Below are positions 1 through 11,299 of a stretch of 64,000 bases of DNA, in pieces. The translations under genes were made by a program, and so were the position numbers. This DNA comes from Cryptomeria japonica. Lineage: Eukaryota > Streptophyta > Pinopsida > Cupressales > Cupressaceae. How positions within the stretch are numbered: the first letter of the stretch is position 1; the number at the start of each line of letters is the position of its first letter. Location of the stretch: assembly GCF_030272615.1 (NCBI RefSeq), contig NC_081412.1, forward strand, positions 673,457,823-673,521,822, read 5' to 3'. The notes under the pieces were generated by a model. That model was not told where the DNA came from, did not search any database, and worked only from the letters and a program-made list of their open reading frames with translations.

Positions 1-78
1 TATCAGTTGCCTACTTTAGAAGGAGAACCGCTAGCAGATCCGATCAACAACATGCACCTCAAATGGTTTTATACATAA
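1..78 (+). CDS. Integrase C-terminus of Tat/Ogre-like pol (partial)
   Basis: Frame 1 is open from base 1 to a TAA at 76-78 and encodes 25 residues with the pattern LEGEPLADPIN..HLKWFYT. This is the usual last segment of plant Tat-lineage integrases, a short tail ending in a basic-aromatic motif. Element 2 ends its integrase in the same style, with NSEGDVLDEPT and then LKKFYS before its stop at 16403-16405 on the - strand. The match in position and pattern identifies the piece as the end of pol despite its length. The rest of the gene is outside the window. Confidence 0.75.
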   Translation, partial: YQLPTLEGEPLADPINNMHLKWFYT

Positions 79-1791
79 AGCTACATAGAGCATCAAGCTC
101 CCATGCATTTTGGCAAAAATACCAAAAACATCTAGATAAAGGTCCTGAGGAAAAATACAAAAACATCAAAATAGTAAAGAAAAATCATGCATCCAAATGG
201 TGAACAACCACTCCGGTGGCACCTTGGGTAAGTGCGATGGTGAAAACCTGACAAACAAGCACCACTCATAAAGGCTATGGCTCCATTGTCTTTCAGACTT
301 GTTGCGATCACATTCATTACATCCATTCATCCATCTGTCCAAACCATGGCTTGTTATTAATCTGCAATCAAGAAAGTACTTCATACGTCTTTTATCTCGC
401 TTTTTCATTGTCATGTCTAAACTAGGGGCAATGCCCTTAACCTATTGATAGAAGTGGATTCTACATTGTTTTGTGATTCATTAAGTTCTTCATTCAAAAC
501 TATCTCGCAAAATACCAAAAACATTCAAAATGGCTCACAAAATCCAAAAACATCAGAAAATATCAAAAATCAAACAAAAACATGGCAACACATTGTAAGT
601 ACTCATCCAAGCAGATACCAAACAAGCATTAAAAAATGCTCACATGATGATCACTTCTCAAAATCGACCAAACAATCATCGTGACCAAGTGCTCTGATAC
701 AATCATCAGTGCATCATGCAAAGTATAAACAACCTTGCATTCATCTATCATGATCATTTCATCATCATTACATTTAGTTGCATTTGCATCAAGTACATTT
801 CATATCATTTTAGTTGTTTAAAAAAATGCATATAGTTCATTATCATTATTAACATTAGTCTTCTTATATCATTTCATCATTGCATAATCATGATGTTTAG
901 CTTCATTCATATAATCCAATTGTCCTTGATTGTATTAGCCATTTACTATGCATTCATTTAGTGTCAGTTATCAATTATCATTTTATCATCCCTTATTAAC
1001 CTTTATCATTTATCATTGCATACATTCATTTATCTCTTTATTAGTTAAAGTAAATTCATTCATCCATTTTTTATCTCACTTAGGATTCATTTAAATTGCA
1101 TTCATTATCCCTTTTTAATTGCATTAAGGTGCAGTTATTAACCATAAGTTGCATTATCATCACATTATCATTTTACTTAAAATCATATTTGGGCATTTGG
1201 AATCATAAAACCCTTTGTTTCCAACATTGGTTTGTACAGTATAAACATATGCATTCATTTAGAAATCATCATTTAAACATTTGTACTTTCAATATGTTTA
1301 TCCATGTTATAGTCATTTTTCACCATATACATTCATACATAAATCATTCATTCAAAAGCATTACATTAACATAATTGCATATCGTTATCATTATTCCATC
1401 ATTGTGCTAATATAAAGTACAAACTACTATCTATACCATCATAATCATCATTTTATTATGCATACATCATCATCATGGCATTACATACATAAAGCAATAC
1501 ATCAAACAAAGCATGCACACATATATAAACCTGCATTCATATGTTAGCATCCAACATCATACAAATAGACATCATGTAAGCATAAATTATCATATAAACA
1601 ACATATAGGAATCATCTCATAACCACATACATATAGAAAAGTACAAATATCCATCTAAGCATAAACTCCATCTCCTCATATATATCATCTCATGTATCAG
1701 AGTACAATGAAGTCTACAAAATCGGCTACCAAAAGCCATCCAAGACATAGTCCAAAATGACAATATAAATACATGCATGCAAAATGCTCTC
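79..1791. other. Non-coding 3' region of element 1
   Basis: No gene is supported here. Right after the integrase stop there are A-rich stretches with repeated 'ccaaaaacatc'-like words (about 120-175 and 500-590). From about 720 to 1500 the + strand is a loose, T- and CAT-rich run with recurrent 'catttagttgcat' and 'cattcattta' words. This corresponds, inverted, to 15060-15440 of element 2, where ATGATATGCAACTAAAT recurs. The small ORFs in this part are low-complexity and have no recognisable motif. Confidence 0.6.
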
Positions 1792-3820
1792 TTAGATGCC
1801 ACTCTGACTAGATGCTACACCACCATCACTACCTGCTCCCCCACTAGTCCCTGCACCATTCGATCTATCTCTCCGTAGAGGCCCCATCAAACCCCCACTA
1901 GCTTCTGCACCACTTGACACCTCTCTCTGTCATGGACCCATCACACCCCCAGTGCTTTGCATCCTCTGAGACCACTCTGACCTAGTCTGTTGCATCTGTG
2001 AATAGCTCAGTGCTCACTCACTAGCTAGCACCACCTGCTCATATAATCCCCGCCAATACTCTATCTCAGCCTGTGCCCATCGAAATTGTCTCATCACCTC
2101 CCCAGTAGGACCCTGTTCTCCTACTCCAACCCGGACTCTCTCCTATAGCTCCGCTAATCTCTCCACTGCACTATCCCTCTCCCACAGCACTACAGTCAAC
2201 TCTGACTCTCATGTAAATAGTTGTACATCTCTAGCTACAACCTTCGCCTCCAAATCCTCCACCCCTGTCTCGGCTGCTATCAGTTGCGTCTACAAATATG
2301 CTAGCGTATGATCCCAAAGATCACAACCCCCTGTCACTCCCTCCCTATATCCATAGGTGCCTCACCTATAGCTCCCTCTCTAGTGGCTCCCTCCCCTCTA
2401 TCCATTGCTATCTCCCTCTCCCTACCTCGGCCACCTAATCTGACTCCTCCCGACATCAATGGTCATTGTGATATCCGTAGTGGCAATCCGCCTCTCCCTC
2501 TCCATTAGACTCAACCACCTAAGCCACCTTCTCCACCACCTCCACCTCCACCATCCCCCCTCCTCCTCCTCCACTACCTCCTCCACCACCTCTACCATCC
2601 CCTCTACCTCCTCCATCTACCATCAGTCCTTGACCTCCTCTCCTCCTCCATCTCCATCCCCTCTCCTCCTCAAAATCAGGAATTGGCTCTATTGGATCTG
2701 ATATCTGTGGAATCAGACGAGCCACCATATACTGCATATACTCCTCTGATACTCCTACATCTACCACCCTTGATCATATATCCCATGGCCTCAACTGAAG
2801 CATCTGGAACTCTACCAATTCTTGATCATAAGGAAGTACTGGCCCCCATGCATATCTCTCTCGGACCATTCTGACGTACTCTCTTGATCCCCTCGGTAAT
2901 CCCTGCTGCTGTCCAAACTATCTCATCACTCTCCCTGACACCTATCTCTCTACATCATAGCATGTCCTCCCAATGAGGAATCGGTTAATGAATACATATG
3001 GCAACGCCTCTGCATCATCCTCTAAGGGCTTGCACTCAATGTAGGGTCTCCAAATCACTGCATCCATGTCATCAAATGCCTGCTACCACCACTCTAACTT
3101 CCCTGGGTGGGGCTGACTCATCATACCACTGTACATGAACATATAGGGTTGGTCACCTGCTCAAAATCTCAGACTCACTAGTCGGGTCACTAGTAAGTGC
3201 TCCCATGCCCATATATGTAGCAACATCACTCCCACTGCCAAGGAGCCTCTCCCGCAGTACACTACCTCATGCAACTCCTAATACATGTGTGCTAATATGC
3301 ATGGTCCCAGGGAAAATGAAGTCCCCTCTATCATCATCTGCTCTATCACCTAACCCCAACCAATGGCCAGACCATGTGATTATCTATCTGGACACAACAA
3401 CCCTCCCACGATTCTAGACAAAACTGTTGGTAATGGCTTATACAAAGCCGAGATATCCTCCCAGACTATCGAACCATCATCAACATACACGTCCTCATCA
3501 AAGAATCTCTGCACCGCTAGAGTCCCCCATGACCTATCATATGTGACCAACTCACTCCGAATGGGAATATGTAGGATGCGCCACACATCCTCTAGTGTCA
3601 CCGTCATCTCCCCCTGTGCTAAGTGAAACATGCATGTCTCACTATGCTAGCACTTTGTCAAGGCTATAATCAACCTGTGATTCATCCGAATCATAGACAT
3701 ATGCATCACATCATACAGCCCACTCACTGCAATACAATCAATCTTAGCCTCTATCAGCTGATCACGTAGCCCTTGTGTAGCCGGATGTCTCTCGTGCAAC
3801 TGTAAGACACGTAGATCCTC
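1792..3820 (-). pseudogene. Plant mobile domain (PMD, MAIN/MAIL1-like) gene in element 1, antisense to pol
   Basis: Read on the - strand, homology starts at a splice-acceptor-like TTGTGCAG|GAGGAT (exon edge at 3820) with E-D-L-R-V-L-Q. Then come GLYDVMHMSMIRMNHRLI, the PMD hallmark FHLAQGEMTVTLEDVWRIL (about 3560-3630), an IWRPYIEC/LPYVF segment and VVDVGVSEEY..ISDPIE (about 2665-2770). An acidic-to-Gly/Arg-rich linker follows (about 2500-2680), then a Glu/Arg/Gln-rich coiled-coil-like tail (about 1980-2290) and a Ser/Gly tail with repeated GG-MGP-R, ending at TAA 1792-1794. Several in-frame stops and frame changes make it a pseudogene of about 670 codons. Host PMD proteins act in gene and transposon silencing; what a PMD does for a retrotransposon is not known to me. 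The start codon is not seen, since coding seems to begin in an upstream exon. Confidence 0.8.
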
Positions 3821-4919
3821 CTGCACAAGTGCAATCAACCATCATCATTAATTATTTTTTTTTCAAACTTTCTTAAGTTTAAACCTAGACTATCAACAGA
3901 TACTTTGATCAAGTATCTTTGGGTCTCAACAGGTAAGCAATCATGACACACCTAGACTTCAACAGGCATTTATCCTAATGACCTAAGTCTCATCAGGGCT
4001 GCTATAGTTCAAAACAACTCTCACTTGACATTCCTATCCATCCATCATTGGTATCAGGAGATTTTTGTTCACACCAACTGGGGCATCTATTTTTCTAAAT
4101 AAAAGTGCTAATCCCCTAACAAAAGCACTTAATCAACCATACAAAAATGCTCAAATTGCAAAAGTGCTACAAAAGCTACGCAATAGCGCTACTTAACATC
4201 ACAAGCACTCAATTGACCCCTCAATAGTGCTACAAAAACAATAGCGCTCAAATATGCATACAATAGCGCTCATATTTTCAAAAGCACTCAAACAATAGCA
4301 CAATAGTACTATTGCAGCACAAAAGCGCTAATTAATTGGACAACAGCGCCAAAACATAGTTTCAATGCTACTGTCTTGACTCAACTTGGACTTAGAAAAA
4401 AACATGTCAAAAATGCATAAAATTCAAAATTTCAAATTTGCATACCGCTGGTCCATAGTCCTCTAGCCACTGGAATCAATGGACTTGCTCAAATCGGTGC
4501 TTTGCTACTGGTACTGACATCCTGACTGCTACTCGCTCCTCCAAAATGTCACTATCAGAGCTCTGAATTCACTATGGTTGCAGATTCAAATGACCCTGTT
4601 TCACCCCTTTCTCCCCATATAAACCCTTCGTTGTAACCGTCATTTTCCCCCGCTTACCGTCATGGTCCCTGTGAACTTCCTAAACATCCCATTTCTCTAT
4701 TTTATCCCCAATTTCTTCTATTTTTCACTAGTATTGTTAAATTCTTCTCTTCTATCACCATGTCAATTTTCATTCTTTTTCAAGAGATCATCCGATTTTT
4801 TGAAATTTTTCAGCCCATCTCTCAAGGGGGAATACCACCCATTAAATTAAAATTTTCTGGGGCATTTCTTCACACCTATTTTTCTTTCTTTGAAATGATG
4901 CGATAAACTGCATCGTCTC
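3821..4919. other. Leader region between antisense PMD gene and 3' LTR, element 1
   Basis: On the - strand this is the region upstream of the PMD exon; on the + strand it is the stretch before the PPT. It contains the short-motif array described separately. The rest (about 4370-4919) has no ORF with a recognisable product. A 62-residue + strand ORF at 4662-4850 is Phe/Leu/Ser-rich and looks like chance in T-rich DNA. Confidence 0.5.
4100..4365 (-). repeat. AGYGCT / TAGCGC short-motif array, element 1
   Basis: About 14 copies of a degenerate AGCGCT / AGTGCT / AGCACT word occur every 10-30 bases, often preceded by 'caaa' or 'caat'. The counterpart in element 2 lies at 11870-12205. In both elements the array lies between the 3' LTR and the antisense PMD gene, upstream of that gene on its own strand. 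Its function is unknown. Confidence 0.7.
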
Positions 4920-4932
4920 AAAGAGGGGCAAA
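4920..4932 (+). other. Polypurine tract of element 1
   Basis: The run AAAGAGGGGCAAA lies directly before the LTR start TGTAGTCACATAAATC. The same tract, AAAGAGGGGCAAAA, lies before the 3' LTR of element 2 (11286-11299, - strand). It primes plus-strand DNA synthesis in this class of element. Confidence 0.85.
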
Positions 4933-6353
4933 TGTAGTCACATAAATCTATCCATTTTAATTAAATGAATATTTCGTATTTATTTGATTAAAAATCCACT
5001 AAGCCATCAGTTAAATAAATTAACATTTAATTAATTCATCTTCAAACATTCTCCTATTAATTAAATAAATTATTCAATTTATTTTAATTAATTCATTCAA
5101 CCAAATTCACAAATCAATTAAATGAATAAATCATATTTATTTAATTTAATCCCCTTTCCTCTTTTAAATAAATTAAATTAAACCTTTATTTAAAATGATA
5201 AATCTCCCCCACTTGCATTTTCCTACAAATGCAACTTGCACACATTTATTGAAATAAATTAATTTATTTGAAACAAAAATCCTATTTTCCCTCACCCACC
5301 AAATCCACTTGCATTCCTAAACCCCCTTCTAGATTCTTCTAACCCCTTCCTAATTAGCCTAATCCATCCCCTAATTATTGTCACAATCCTAAGCAAGTTG
5401 AAGTCACTTCTCAAAGACTTGAAAGTCTTTGAAAAGCATTAAATACTTTGTGCATTCAATAATTTAACCTCCAAAGTCTTCCAAGACCACTAATGGCTCT
5501 TACATGACCATTTATGGCTCTTACATAACCATTTATGGTTATTTCAAATTGCATTCATGTGTCTCCTCAAGCATTTATTGCTTTGACCATGGTTATCCCT
5601 TTTGCCTTTGCACAAAGTTTATTCATTGAATAAAAGCTTTATTCTTTGAATAAACAATTTATTCATTCAACCTAACCTTGATCTTAACTCCCAAGTTAAC
5701 TCTCAGGTCATGTCAAGCATTTAATACTTATTCCCTCTCCTCTCAACCTATCTCACATTGACACTTGTCATCTTGGGATTGGGTTGAAAGCCTTTACATG
5801 GATTAAATATCATTCAATCCGAACCCTTGTTGAGATTACTCAATCTCAACCATCCATTGCTCTATTTTACCTATAAATAGAGCTCACATTCCTCATTTTC
5901 AAATCCTCAAGCATTTAGCATTCATAGTCATAATCTTGAAAACTTGTATGCATCTAAGGTATAGAGAATTTTAGAGAGTGTTTAGCATAAATCACTAATA
6001 TCTTGTCACTTTGGTTTAAAATAAATCATTTTAGCATCATAGCATCTAGTATTAGCTTTTTATTCACATTTAGAGAAAATACTTCAATCTCAAATCTCCA
6101 TAAGCATCCATAGTGCAAAAAGTTGTTGAGAGCTACACTAGTTTGGAACTTGGAGAGAAGAGAAACAAAGGAGAAGGAGCTAAGAGCATGTTAGGAGGTA
6201 TTTGGAGATGCCTCATCATATTTACTTTCCTAGTTAAATATTCTCTCATGCTTTTGGTATCTCTTTTGATATGCCTGCTTAGGTCAATCTTTGGTTGAAT
6301 AACACTAACTTTAACACTTGTTTCCTATTGTTTGTGTGTGTTATACTACCACA
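4933..6353 (+). repeat. 3' LTR of Tat/Ogre-like element 1
   Basis: The LTR begins TGTAGTCACATAAATC, like TGTAGACGCATAAATC in element 2, and ends at TACTACCACA, giving 1421 bases. Element 2's LTRs are 1397 and 1504 bases. A TATA-like CTATAAATAG lies at 5871-5880, about 940 bases in, at the place where element 2's LTRs also have one. The U3 half has the AT-rich TTAATTAAAT words seen in element 2; the part after the TATA box differs, so the two copies belong to different subfamilies. The right edge is set by the restart of copia coding at 6353. Confidence 0.8.
5871..5880 (+). promoter_or_regulatory. TATA box in LTR of element 1
   Basis: CTATAAATAG lies in the LTR followed by a 'gagctcacattcctcatttt' leader. 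The equivalent position in element 2 has CTATAAATAG (10304-10313, - strand) and CTATAAATAA (31867-31876, - strand). This is the likely RNA polymerase II core promoter for the genomic transcript. Confidence 0.65.
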
Positions 6354-6952
6354 AGTTTTCATCTAACTTGTCCTCCTTTCCAAAGCATTAGACAACAATC
6401 AAGAGAATTTTTAGATACTTGAGAGGCACTGAAGACTATGGTTTACTATATAGAAAGAGGAATGATTTTGACTTAAAAGTCTATACTGATGCTGATTGGG
6501 CAGGAAATATTGATGATAGGAAAAGAAAAAGTGGTGGAGCTTTCTTTTTGGGAGAAAGACTAGTGAGTTGGCTTAGCAAGAAACAGGGATGCATTTCACA
6601 GTCAACAGCTGAAGCTGAATATGTCACTGCAACATTGAATTATACCAATATAGCATGGATCAAACGATTGTTGGAAGGTATGAATGAGACAGTTACCGAG
6701 ATAGTAACTATATTTTGTGATAATACAAGTGCTATTAACATTTCAAAGAATCTAGCAATGCACTCTAAGACAAAGCATATCTCTATAAAGTATCATTATC
6801 TAAGAGAAGAAGTTCAAGAAAAGAAAGTTGTGCTAGAATATGTTAGCACAAAGGAACAAATAGAAGACATCTTCACAAAGCCATTGCCAAGGGACACTTT
6901 TGAGTATCTCAGAAGTAAGTTAGGGGTCCTACCCCTATCCAGTACTCATTGA
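6353..6952 (+). pseudogene. Copia pol fragment: end of reverse transcriptase and RNase H
   Basis: Coding resumes with KFSSN (the RFxSN segment of copia RT), then a TAG at 6389-6391 where copia usually has Trp, then IKRIFRYLRGT. RNase H follows with its catalytic set visible: YTDADWAG, STAEAEY and FCDNTSAI, then HSKTKHISIKYHYLREEV and IFTKPLPR before TGA at 6950-6952. From 6419 the frame is open for 177 codons. The break at its left end is due to insertion of element 1, not to decay. The RNase H catalytic residues are intact, unlike in the complete copia at 35047-41723. Confidence 0.85.
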
Positions 6953-7135
6953 TAGAGTTTGGTGAAAGAATCAATTCTATGACTCTACAAAATACTATTT
7001 GTGAGTTGATTCTGATTTACACACTTTAGGATGTTGTTTAAAGTTGTGTAGGAAACAGTGAATGAAGACAAGATGCTCTGACTGATACTAAGATGATACA
7101 TTTGTATATGTTTTAACAAGTAAGGAAATTACTTC

Positions 7136-7322
7136 ACAGGGGAAGTAATCATGGATTAGTTTTACTTTTGGCATTGTTGTCAAAGGGGGAGAAGACTAAT
7201 GACAGGGGGAGAAGATTATAGGAGAAGTTTACAGCTCAAGGATAACAGGAGAAGAATAACAGTAGTCCAAATCAATTGGAATAAATCAAGTTATTATTGC
7301 CATCAATGCCAAAGGGGGAGAT
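7136..7322 (+). other. Four polypurine tracts before copia 0 LTR
   Basis: Four G-runs occur in order: caggggaagta (about 7136), caaagggggagaag (7182), cagggggagaag (7202) and ccaaagggggagatt (7309-7322). The last abuts the LTR start TGTTGG and is the primary PPT. The other two copia copies of this clade in the window show the same four tracts in the same order. Confidence 0.7.
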
Positions 7323-8807
7323 TGTTGGAATTACATTAAGTTTGTTGGTATGATGATATTGAGAAGGTTGTTGGAAATTGATGATATAATTGATAAAGGA
7401 TGATTACTATCTTAATAATATTATTTTGTCATTGATGTCAAGCAATTAATTTTCTGATTCAGTATGATGTTGCCATATCTTAAAGAGTATATTTTGATGA
7501 GTATAAAGATGTTGGTAAGTGACACAGAAAGAATGTGAAAATGAAGGGGAGTAATAAGTTATTCAATGGACAACTATTACCAAGTTAGATAGTGATGAGA
7601 TTATGTTTTTTTGATTATTTTGATATCCTATATATGTGTATTCGAAGAATGAATAAGAAGGAGAAAAGGTTTCATGTAATAGAATGAGTAAAGGTTTGAT
7701 ACTATTCTATTTTACCAAGCAAGGACCTAGTCTATAAACACCAAGGTTATCAGTGGTGGTTAAAGAAGAAAGAAGTTACCGAGTAAAGTTTAGTATTTAC
7801 CGAGTAGTAACAAAATGCATTGGATGAATAAATACATTATTAAATGAAGGATGCCAATGGGCTAGAGATTTATAGAAGATTGAAATGTCATGCAAGAAGA
7901 TTGTTAAGGATCAACGATAATGAAAATTCAAGAGTTAGATCTACAACACATATTGAACGGTCATAACCGAGCACAAGTACAAAGGAAGGAATATAAGTTT
8001 CAAGGCAAGATAAAACATTTTTCAATTCAAAGGATTCAATGAACCTAGTCAAGTTTGAAGATCTAATGGCTGATTAATCAAGGGAAATGTGATTAAGGAG
8101 ATTAAGTGATTAGGAATTGCTTATAAATAAAGAAAAGTTGATGAACAAAGTATGCGGGCAAATAGAAGAGTAGTGATACTGCAGAGGTGATTACCGAGTA
8201 CAGAAGATTGAAGATCTGATTGAAGAACAAATTGAGAAGCCCAGCAAGGAGGAAGATAAATCTTATGACAAGATTATTTTGAGCACATAGAGTCTTCTTT
8301 AACATTTCAGATGTGAAGTTGCAGATATATTTTATTACTGTTATTTATTTTTGTAAGTGATAGGAAATCTGTTAACCGAGTGGACCTAAAAGTCTTATTT
8401 GTAAATCCTCTAGCAAGGTAACATTCTGAATGAGTGTTTGTAATCCTTTGACAAGGTCACTTCTAACAAAGTACAAGATTCTGATAGATCTGAGGGAAAT
8501 CCCTTGACTGGGTCACATCTAGCAATGTGTTTATGTAATCTTTAACATGATTGGCTTTTAACCGAGTATACTCTAGAAGAGTATATTTTCTTTGTGGGTC
8601 TGAAATCCCACATTGGTTTTTCCCTATTCGGGTTTCCACATTAAATCTGGTGTTAAATGTGTTTTGATGTTTCAAGTTTAGCAGTTTATGAGTTTGAATG
8701 AATTACAATCATAGTTGCATATCAAGTAAGTTCTACCGAGGTTGAATCTGATGAATATTTTGTATTGTGAGTTCATCTGATTCACCCCCCCTCTCATCTA
8801 ACTAACA
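7323..8807 (+). repeat. 3' LTR of copia 0
   Basis: The LTR starts TGTTGGAATTACATTAAG and ends in a C-rich run followed by CTCATCTAACTAACA, 1485 bases. The end resembles the ends of the LTRs at 35047-36111 and 40665-41723 (C-run, then CTAACA). The five bases after it, GAACC (8808-8812), would be the right-hand target duplication; the left one is outside the window. ORFs inside are short and have no motif. Confidence 0.75.
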
Positions 8808-9591
8808 GAACCTAGCATTATGGAGGTATCTTTGTTGAAGGCACAATTGTTTAATGAGAATATTTCTTTTAGTTTAGTAGGTACACGTTGTGTGTAGAGT
8901 GTTAGTGCACCAGCATCAGGATTTTATGTTAGAGGTTCTCAGTCTCAAGCATCAGGACATGCTAGGAACGATTCTCCATCATTTAGAGATGAGCATTTCT
9001 AGTAGAGGGACAACTCTAAAAATCAGAATTATTTCCATAGACATAGATAACGAGGTGACAAAGAGTAGAGTAGGTAGCATGCTATTCAAGTTTTAGGTTT
9101 CAAAGACATCACAGAGTTCTTACAAGAACTCTAGTGGTGGAATTTTTTAGTATCCTAGTGCATTGTTAGTCATTTGTGGTTTCACTATAAGGATTTGTTT
9201 CACTTGTGGTCAATAGGGACATTATGGAGTGAGTTGTCCATAACAATATACTCAGGTATCTATTTTGCAGCCAACAAATTCAGATCCCATAGTTGGCGAT
9301 GCAAGGAGATCTCCTAGTATGTATTCCACATTAGATAATCATCAGGGTGAGCATTAGATAGTAGTCAAAGCTCATCTTTAGATCATGGATGAACAATTTT
9401 CTTTAGTGACCATGTACATTCAGTGGCATCAAGTTTTGATCCTTAGGGGTCGTGAAATGGAGTTGGTAAGGGTCCAATAGGGTCCGAATGATGATTCATT
9501 AGTGTGTTTTGGAGGATGCAGCATGTTGAGAGGATTATTTTCCCTACTTGTTTCAGGATTCCAGGAGTAAGGCTAGGATAAGGGGGGAGGA
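8808..9591 (+). pseudogene. Chromovirus remnant: gag zinc knuckle next to chromodomain tail
   Basis: On the + strand a degraded gag can be read from about 8900 with Ser/Gln/Arg-rich sequence, leading to a zinc knuckle at 9196-9237. Its spacing is C-X2-C-X4-H-X4-C (CFTCGQ, a stop, then GHYGVSC). Only about 250 bases later a WEDAA-like / EDYFPYLFQDS segment (about 9505-9580) resembles the end of the chromodomain tail of the element at 56345-56470 (TWEDAAKMREIYSYLFEAS). Protease, RT, RNase H and most of integrase are missing, so this is an internal-deletion derivative or a heavily eroded copy. Many stops are present. Confidence 0.6.
9579..9591 (+). other. Polypurine tract of chromovirus remnant
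   Basis: TAAGGGGGGAGGA lies directly before TGTAGTGCCCC, the LTR start. It is analogous to the GGGGGGGAGAA tract before the LTR at 56334 on the - strand. Confidence 0.75.
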
Positions 9592-9781
9592 TGTAGTGCC
9601 CCTCCCTGACTCAACATTATTTTTTATGCATCATTAGACTATACTGGCATAGGTTAGACTATTTTGTGATATTTTGATCAGATGTTTATGGGTTTGTCTT
9701 ATGATTTAGATTTTATTGTGGATACTGAACATGTTATATTGTGCTTGACATCATGATTAGTTGAGATGATGACATTCCTAG
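9592..9781 (+). repeat. Chromovirus 3' LTR, first piece (interrupted)
   Basis: This piece starts TGTAGTGCCCCTCCCTGAC, like the LTR starts TGTAGTGTCCCTACCC (22948, - strand) and TGTAGTACCCC (56334, - strand). It is interrupted after 190 bases by element 2, with CCTAG at 9777-9781. The LTR resumes after the second CCTAG at 32740-32744. Confidence 0.8.
9777..9781. other. Target site duplication of element 2, left copy
   Basis: CCTAG lies directly outside the LTR end; the right copy is CCTAG at 32740-32744. The perfect match supports an undisturbed insertion into the chromovirus LTR. Confidence 0.9.
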
Positions 9782-11285
9782 TGTATGCGGGAAATGAGGG
9801 CGACAAAAATGTAAAAGTCAGATTCAAAAGACCCACACACCAATGAGACTCTTGGTGCAAGTTATAGGAACTATTTGAGATAGTTCAAATTCCCAAGGGG
9901 TGTCCCATTGTTCTCTATCTCACTAGATCCCTAAAGTCTCACTTTTTCTCTTAGATCACTGAGCAAAGTGGCTTAGGAATGACAACTCCAAGAATGGGTG
10001 ATGTTTGATTTATAAGCATGAATGCATTCCTAAGACATTTGATACTGAAACTATGATGATTAAGCTAGCATAAAGATGATAATAAGATTAGTAAATTTAT
10101 CCTAACATGATATACTAGTCTAGCATGGATATTCTATGATATTAAAATGCTTCTAAATGTTACTATGATTTAACAAAGAGAGGATACAATGCTTAGTAAA
10201 ATGACTATAATTTTGATACACAAAGACTTGGATATATCATTAGCAAAATGACTATAAGTTTGATGCATAAAACCTTCTATATCAAAATGAGAGAATGAGA
10301 TCTCTATTTATAGGAAAAATAGGGCAATGGATGGTCAAGATTGGATAATCTTAACAAGGGCCGGGATTGAAAGTTAATCAATCCATGTTTACTATTCTCG
10401 CCAATGAAATGGTGACAATTGTCAACAAGAGGTTGCTTGAGAGGAGATGTTAGAAGCATTAAATAATTGAGAAGACATGAAGGTTATCCTAGGAGCTAAG
10501 GGTTAAGGTTAGGTTAAGGTTATCCAATGGATAAAGCTTTTACCAAAGGGGTAAACTCTTGTGCAAGGGTTAAAGGGATAACCAAGGGTAAAGCCATGAA
10601 TGTTCAATGAGACCCTTGGGTTAGACAAGGGTTGAGATAGAGAGAAAGTCTCTAACCATGCAAGAAGTGTAAGTTAACCATTAATGGTTATGAAGACTTT
10701 GGGGACAAATTTGTAAGATTCCTTCCAAATTTGGGGGAACTCAACAAGTTAGCTTGTTGAAGACATAAAGGGTTTATTGCTTTTAGAAGACTTTCCTCAA
10801 AATTTGAGAAGCGACCTCCTCAAATTTAGGGTAAAGACATGATTAGGAGTTTATTAGGATAATTGGAAAGGATTAGAAGAATCTAGAAGGCGGTTTAAGA
10901 GGCAAGTGGGAGATGTAGGATTTTGCAAGTGGATGGAAGAGGATTTTAATTGAAACAAAATTACTTTATTTCAACAAAATAGATGCAACTTGCATAAATA
11001 CAAGTGGGGGATTTAAATAAATTTATTTATTTGCAAGGATCAATTTAATTAAATGTAAATTTAATTAAAAAGGGAGAAAGAGGAATTTAATTAAATAAAG
11101 TAATTTATTTAATTAAAGGCTAGAAAAGGTTTAGGTGAACTTAATTAAATAAATTGAGTAATTCATCTAATTAAATAGATGAATGTGAAGAGATTAATTA
11201 AATAGAATTTAATTAAATAGAGGAATGGGGTTAAAATGAATATTAAATATTCATTTAGGAAAGTGGTCAGATTTATACAACAACA
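9782..11285 (-). repeat. 3' LTR of element 2
   Basis: On the - strand it runs from TGTTGTTGTATAAATC at 11285 to CCCGCATACA at 9782, 1504 bases. It aligns along its whole length with 31343-32739. Differences are many substitutions and at least two larger indels: about 40 bases near 10335-10375 and an AT-rich block near 11045-11140 that is shorter in the right copy. A TATA-like CTATAAATAG is at 10304-10313. By eye the LTR pair is clearly diverged, so the insertion is old. Confidence 0.92.
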
Positions 11286-11299
11286 TTTTGCCCCTCTTT
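11286..11299 (-). other. Polypurine tract of element 2
   Basis: AAAGAGGGGCAAAA on the - strand sits directly before the 3' LTR, identical in core to the tract of element 1 (4920-4932). Confidence 0.88.

Larger units (their letters stand above)
1..6353 (+). mobile_element. Tat/Ogre-like Ty3/gypsy element 1, 3' part, cut by window start
   Basis: This is the 3' end of a Ty3/gypsy retrotransposon read on the + strand. In order it holds the end of integrase (1-78), a long non-coding stretch, a PMD gene on the opposite strand (1792-3820), a short-motif array (about 4100-4365), a PPT (4920-4932) and a 3' LTR (4933-6353). The same order is seen, inverted, in the complete element at 9782-32739, so the two are members of one family although their LTR ends (R-U5 part) differ. 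Directly after the LTR the reading frame of a copia pol continues, so this element inserted into that copia. The 5' part lies left of the window, so no target duplication can be checked. Confidence 0.85.
6353..8807 (+). mobile_element. Sirevirus-like Ty1/copia element (copia 0), 3' part
   Basis: The fragment opens in the middle of reverse transcriptase/RNase H coding directly after the LTR end of element 1. It runs through the pol stop at 6952, four purine tracts and a 3' LTR (7323-8807). The missing 5' part should lie left of the window, because element 1 is nested in this copy. The lineage call rests on the four-tract arrangement before the 3' LTR, which I recall as typical of Sireviruses. 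Confidence 0.8.

Noticed and set aside
2422-2767. Overlapping Pro/Ser- and Gly-rich ORFs on both strands
   Set aside because: Only the - strand Gly/Arg-rich linker of the PMD gene is supported; the + strand ORFs are its shadow.
8102-8305. 67-codon hydrophobic ORF in the copia 0 LTR
   Set aside because: Phe/Leu-rich by composition and within an LTR; a membrane protein is not supported.
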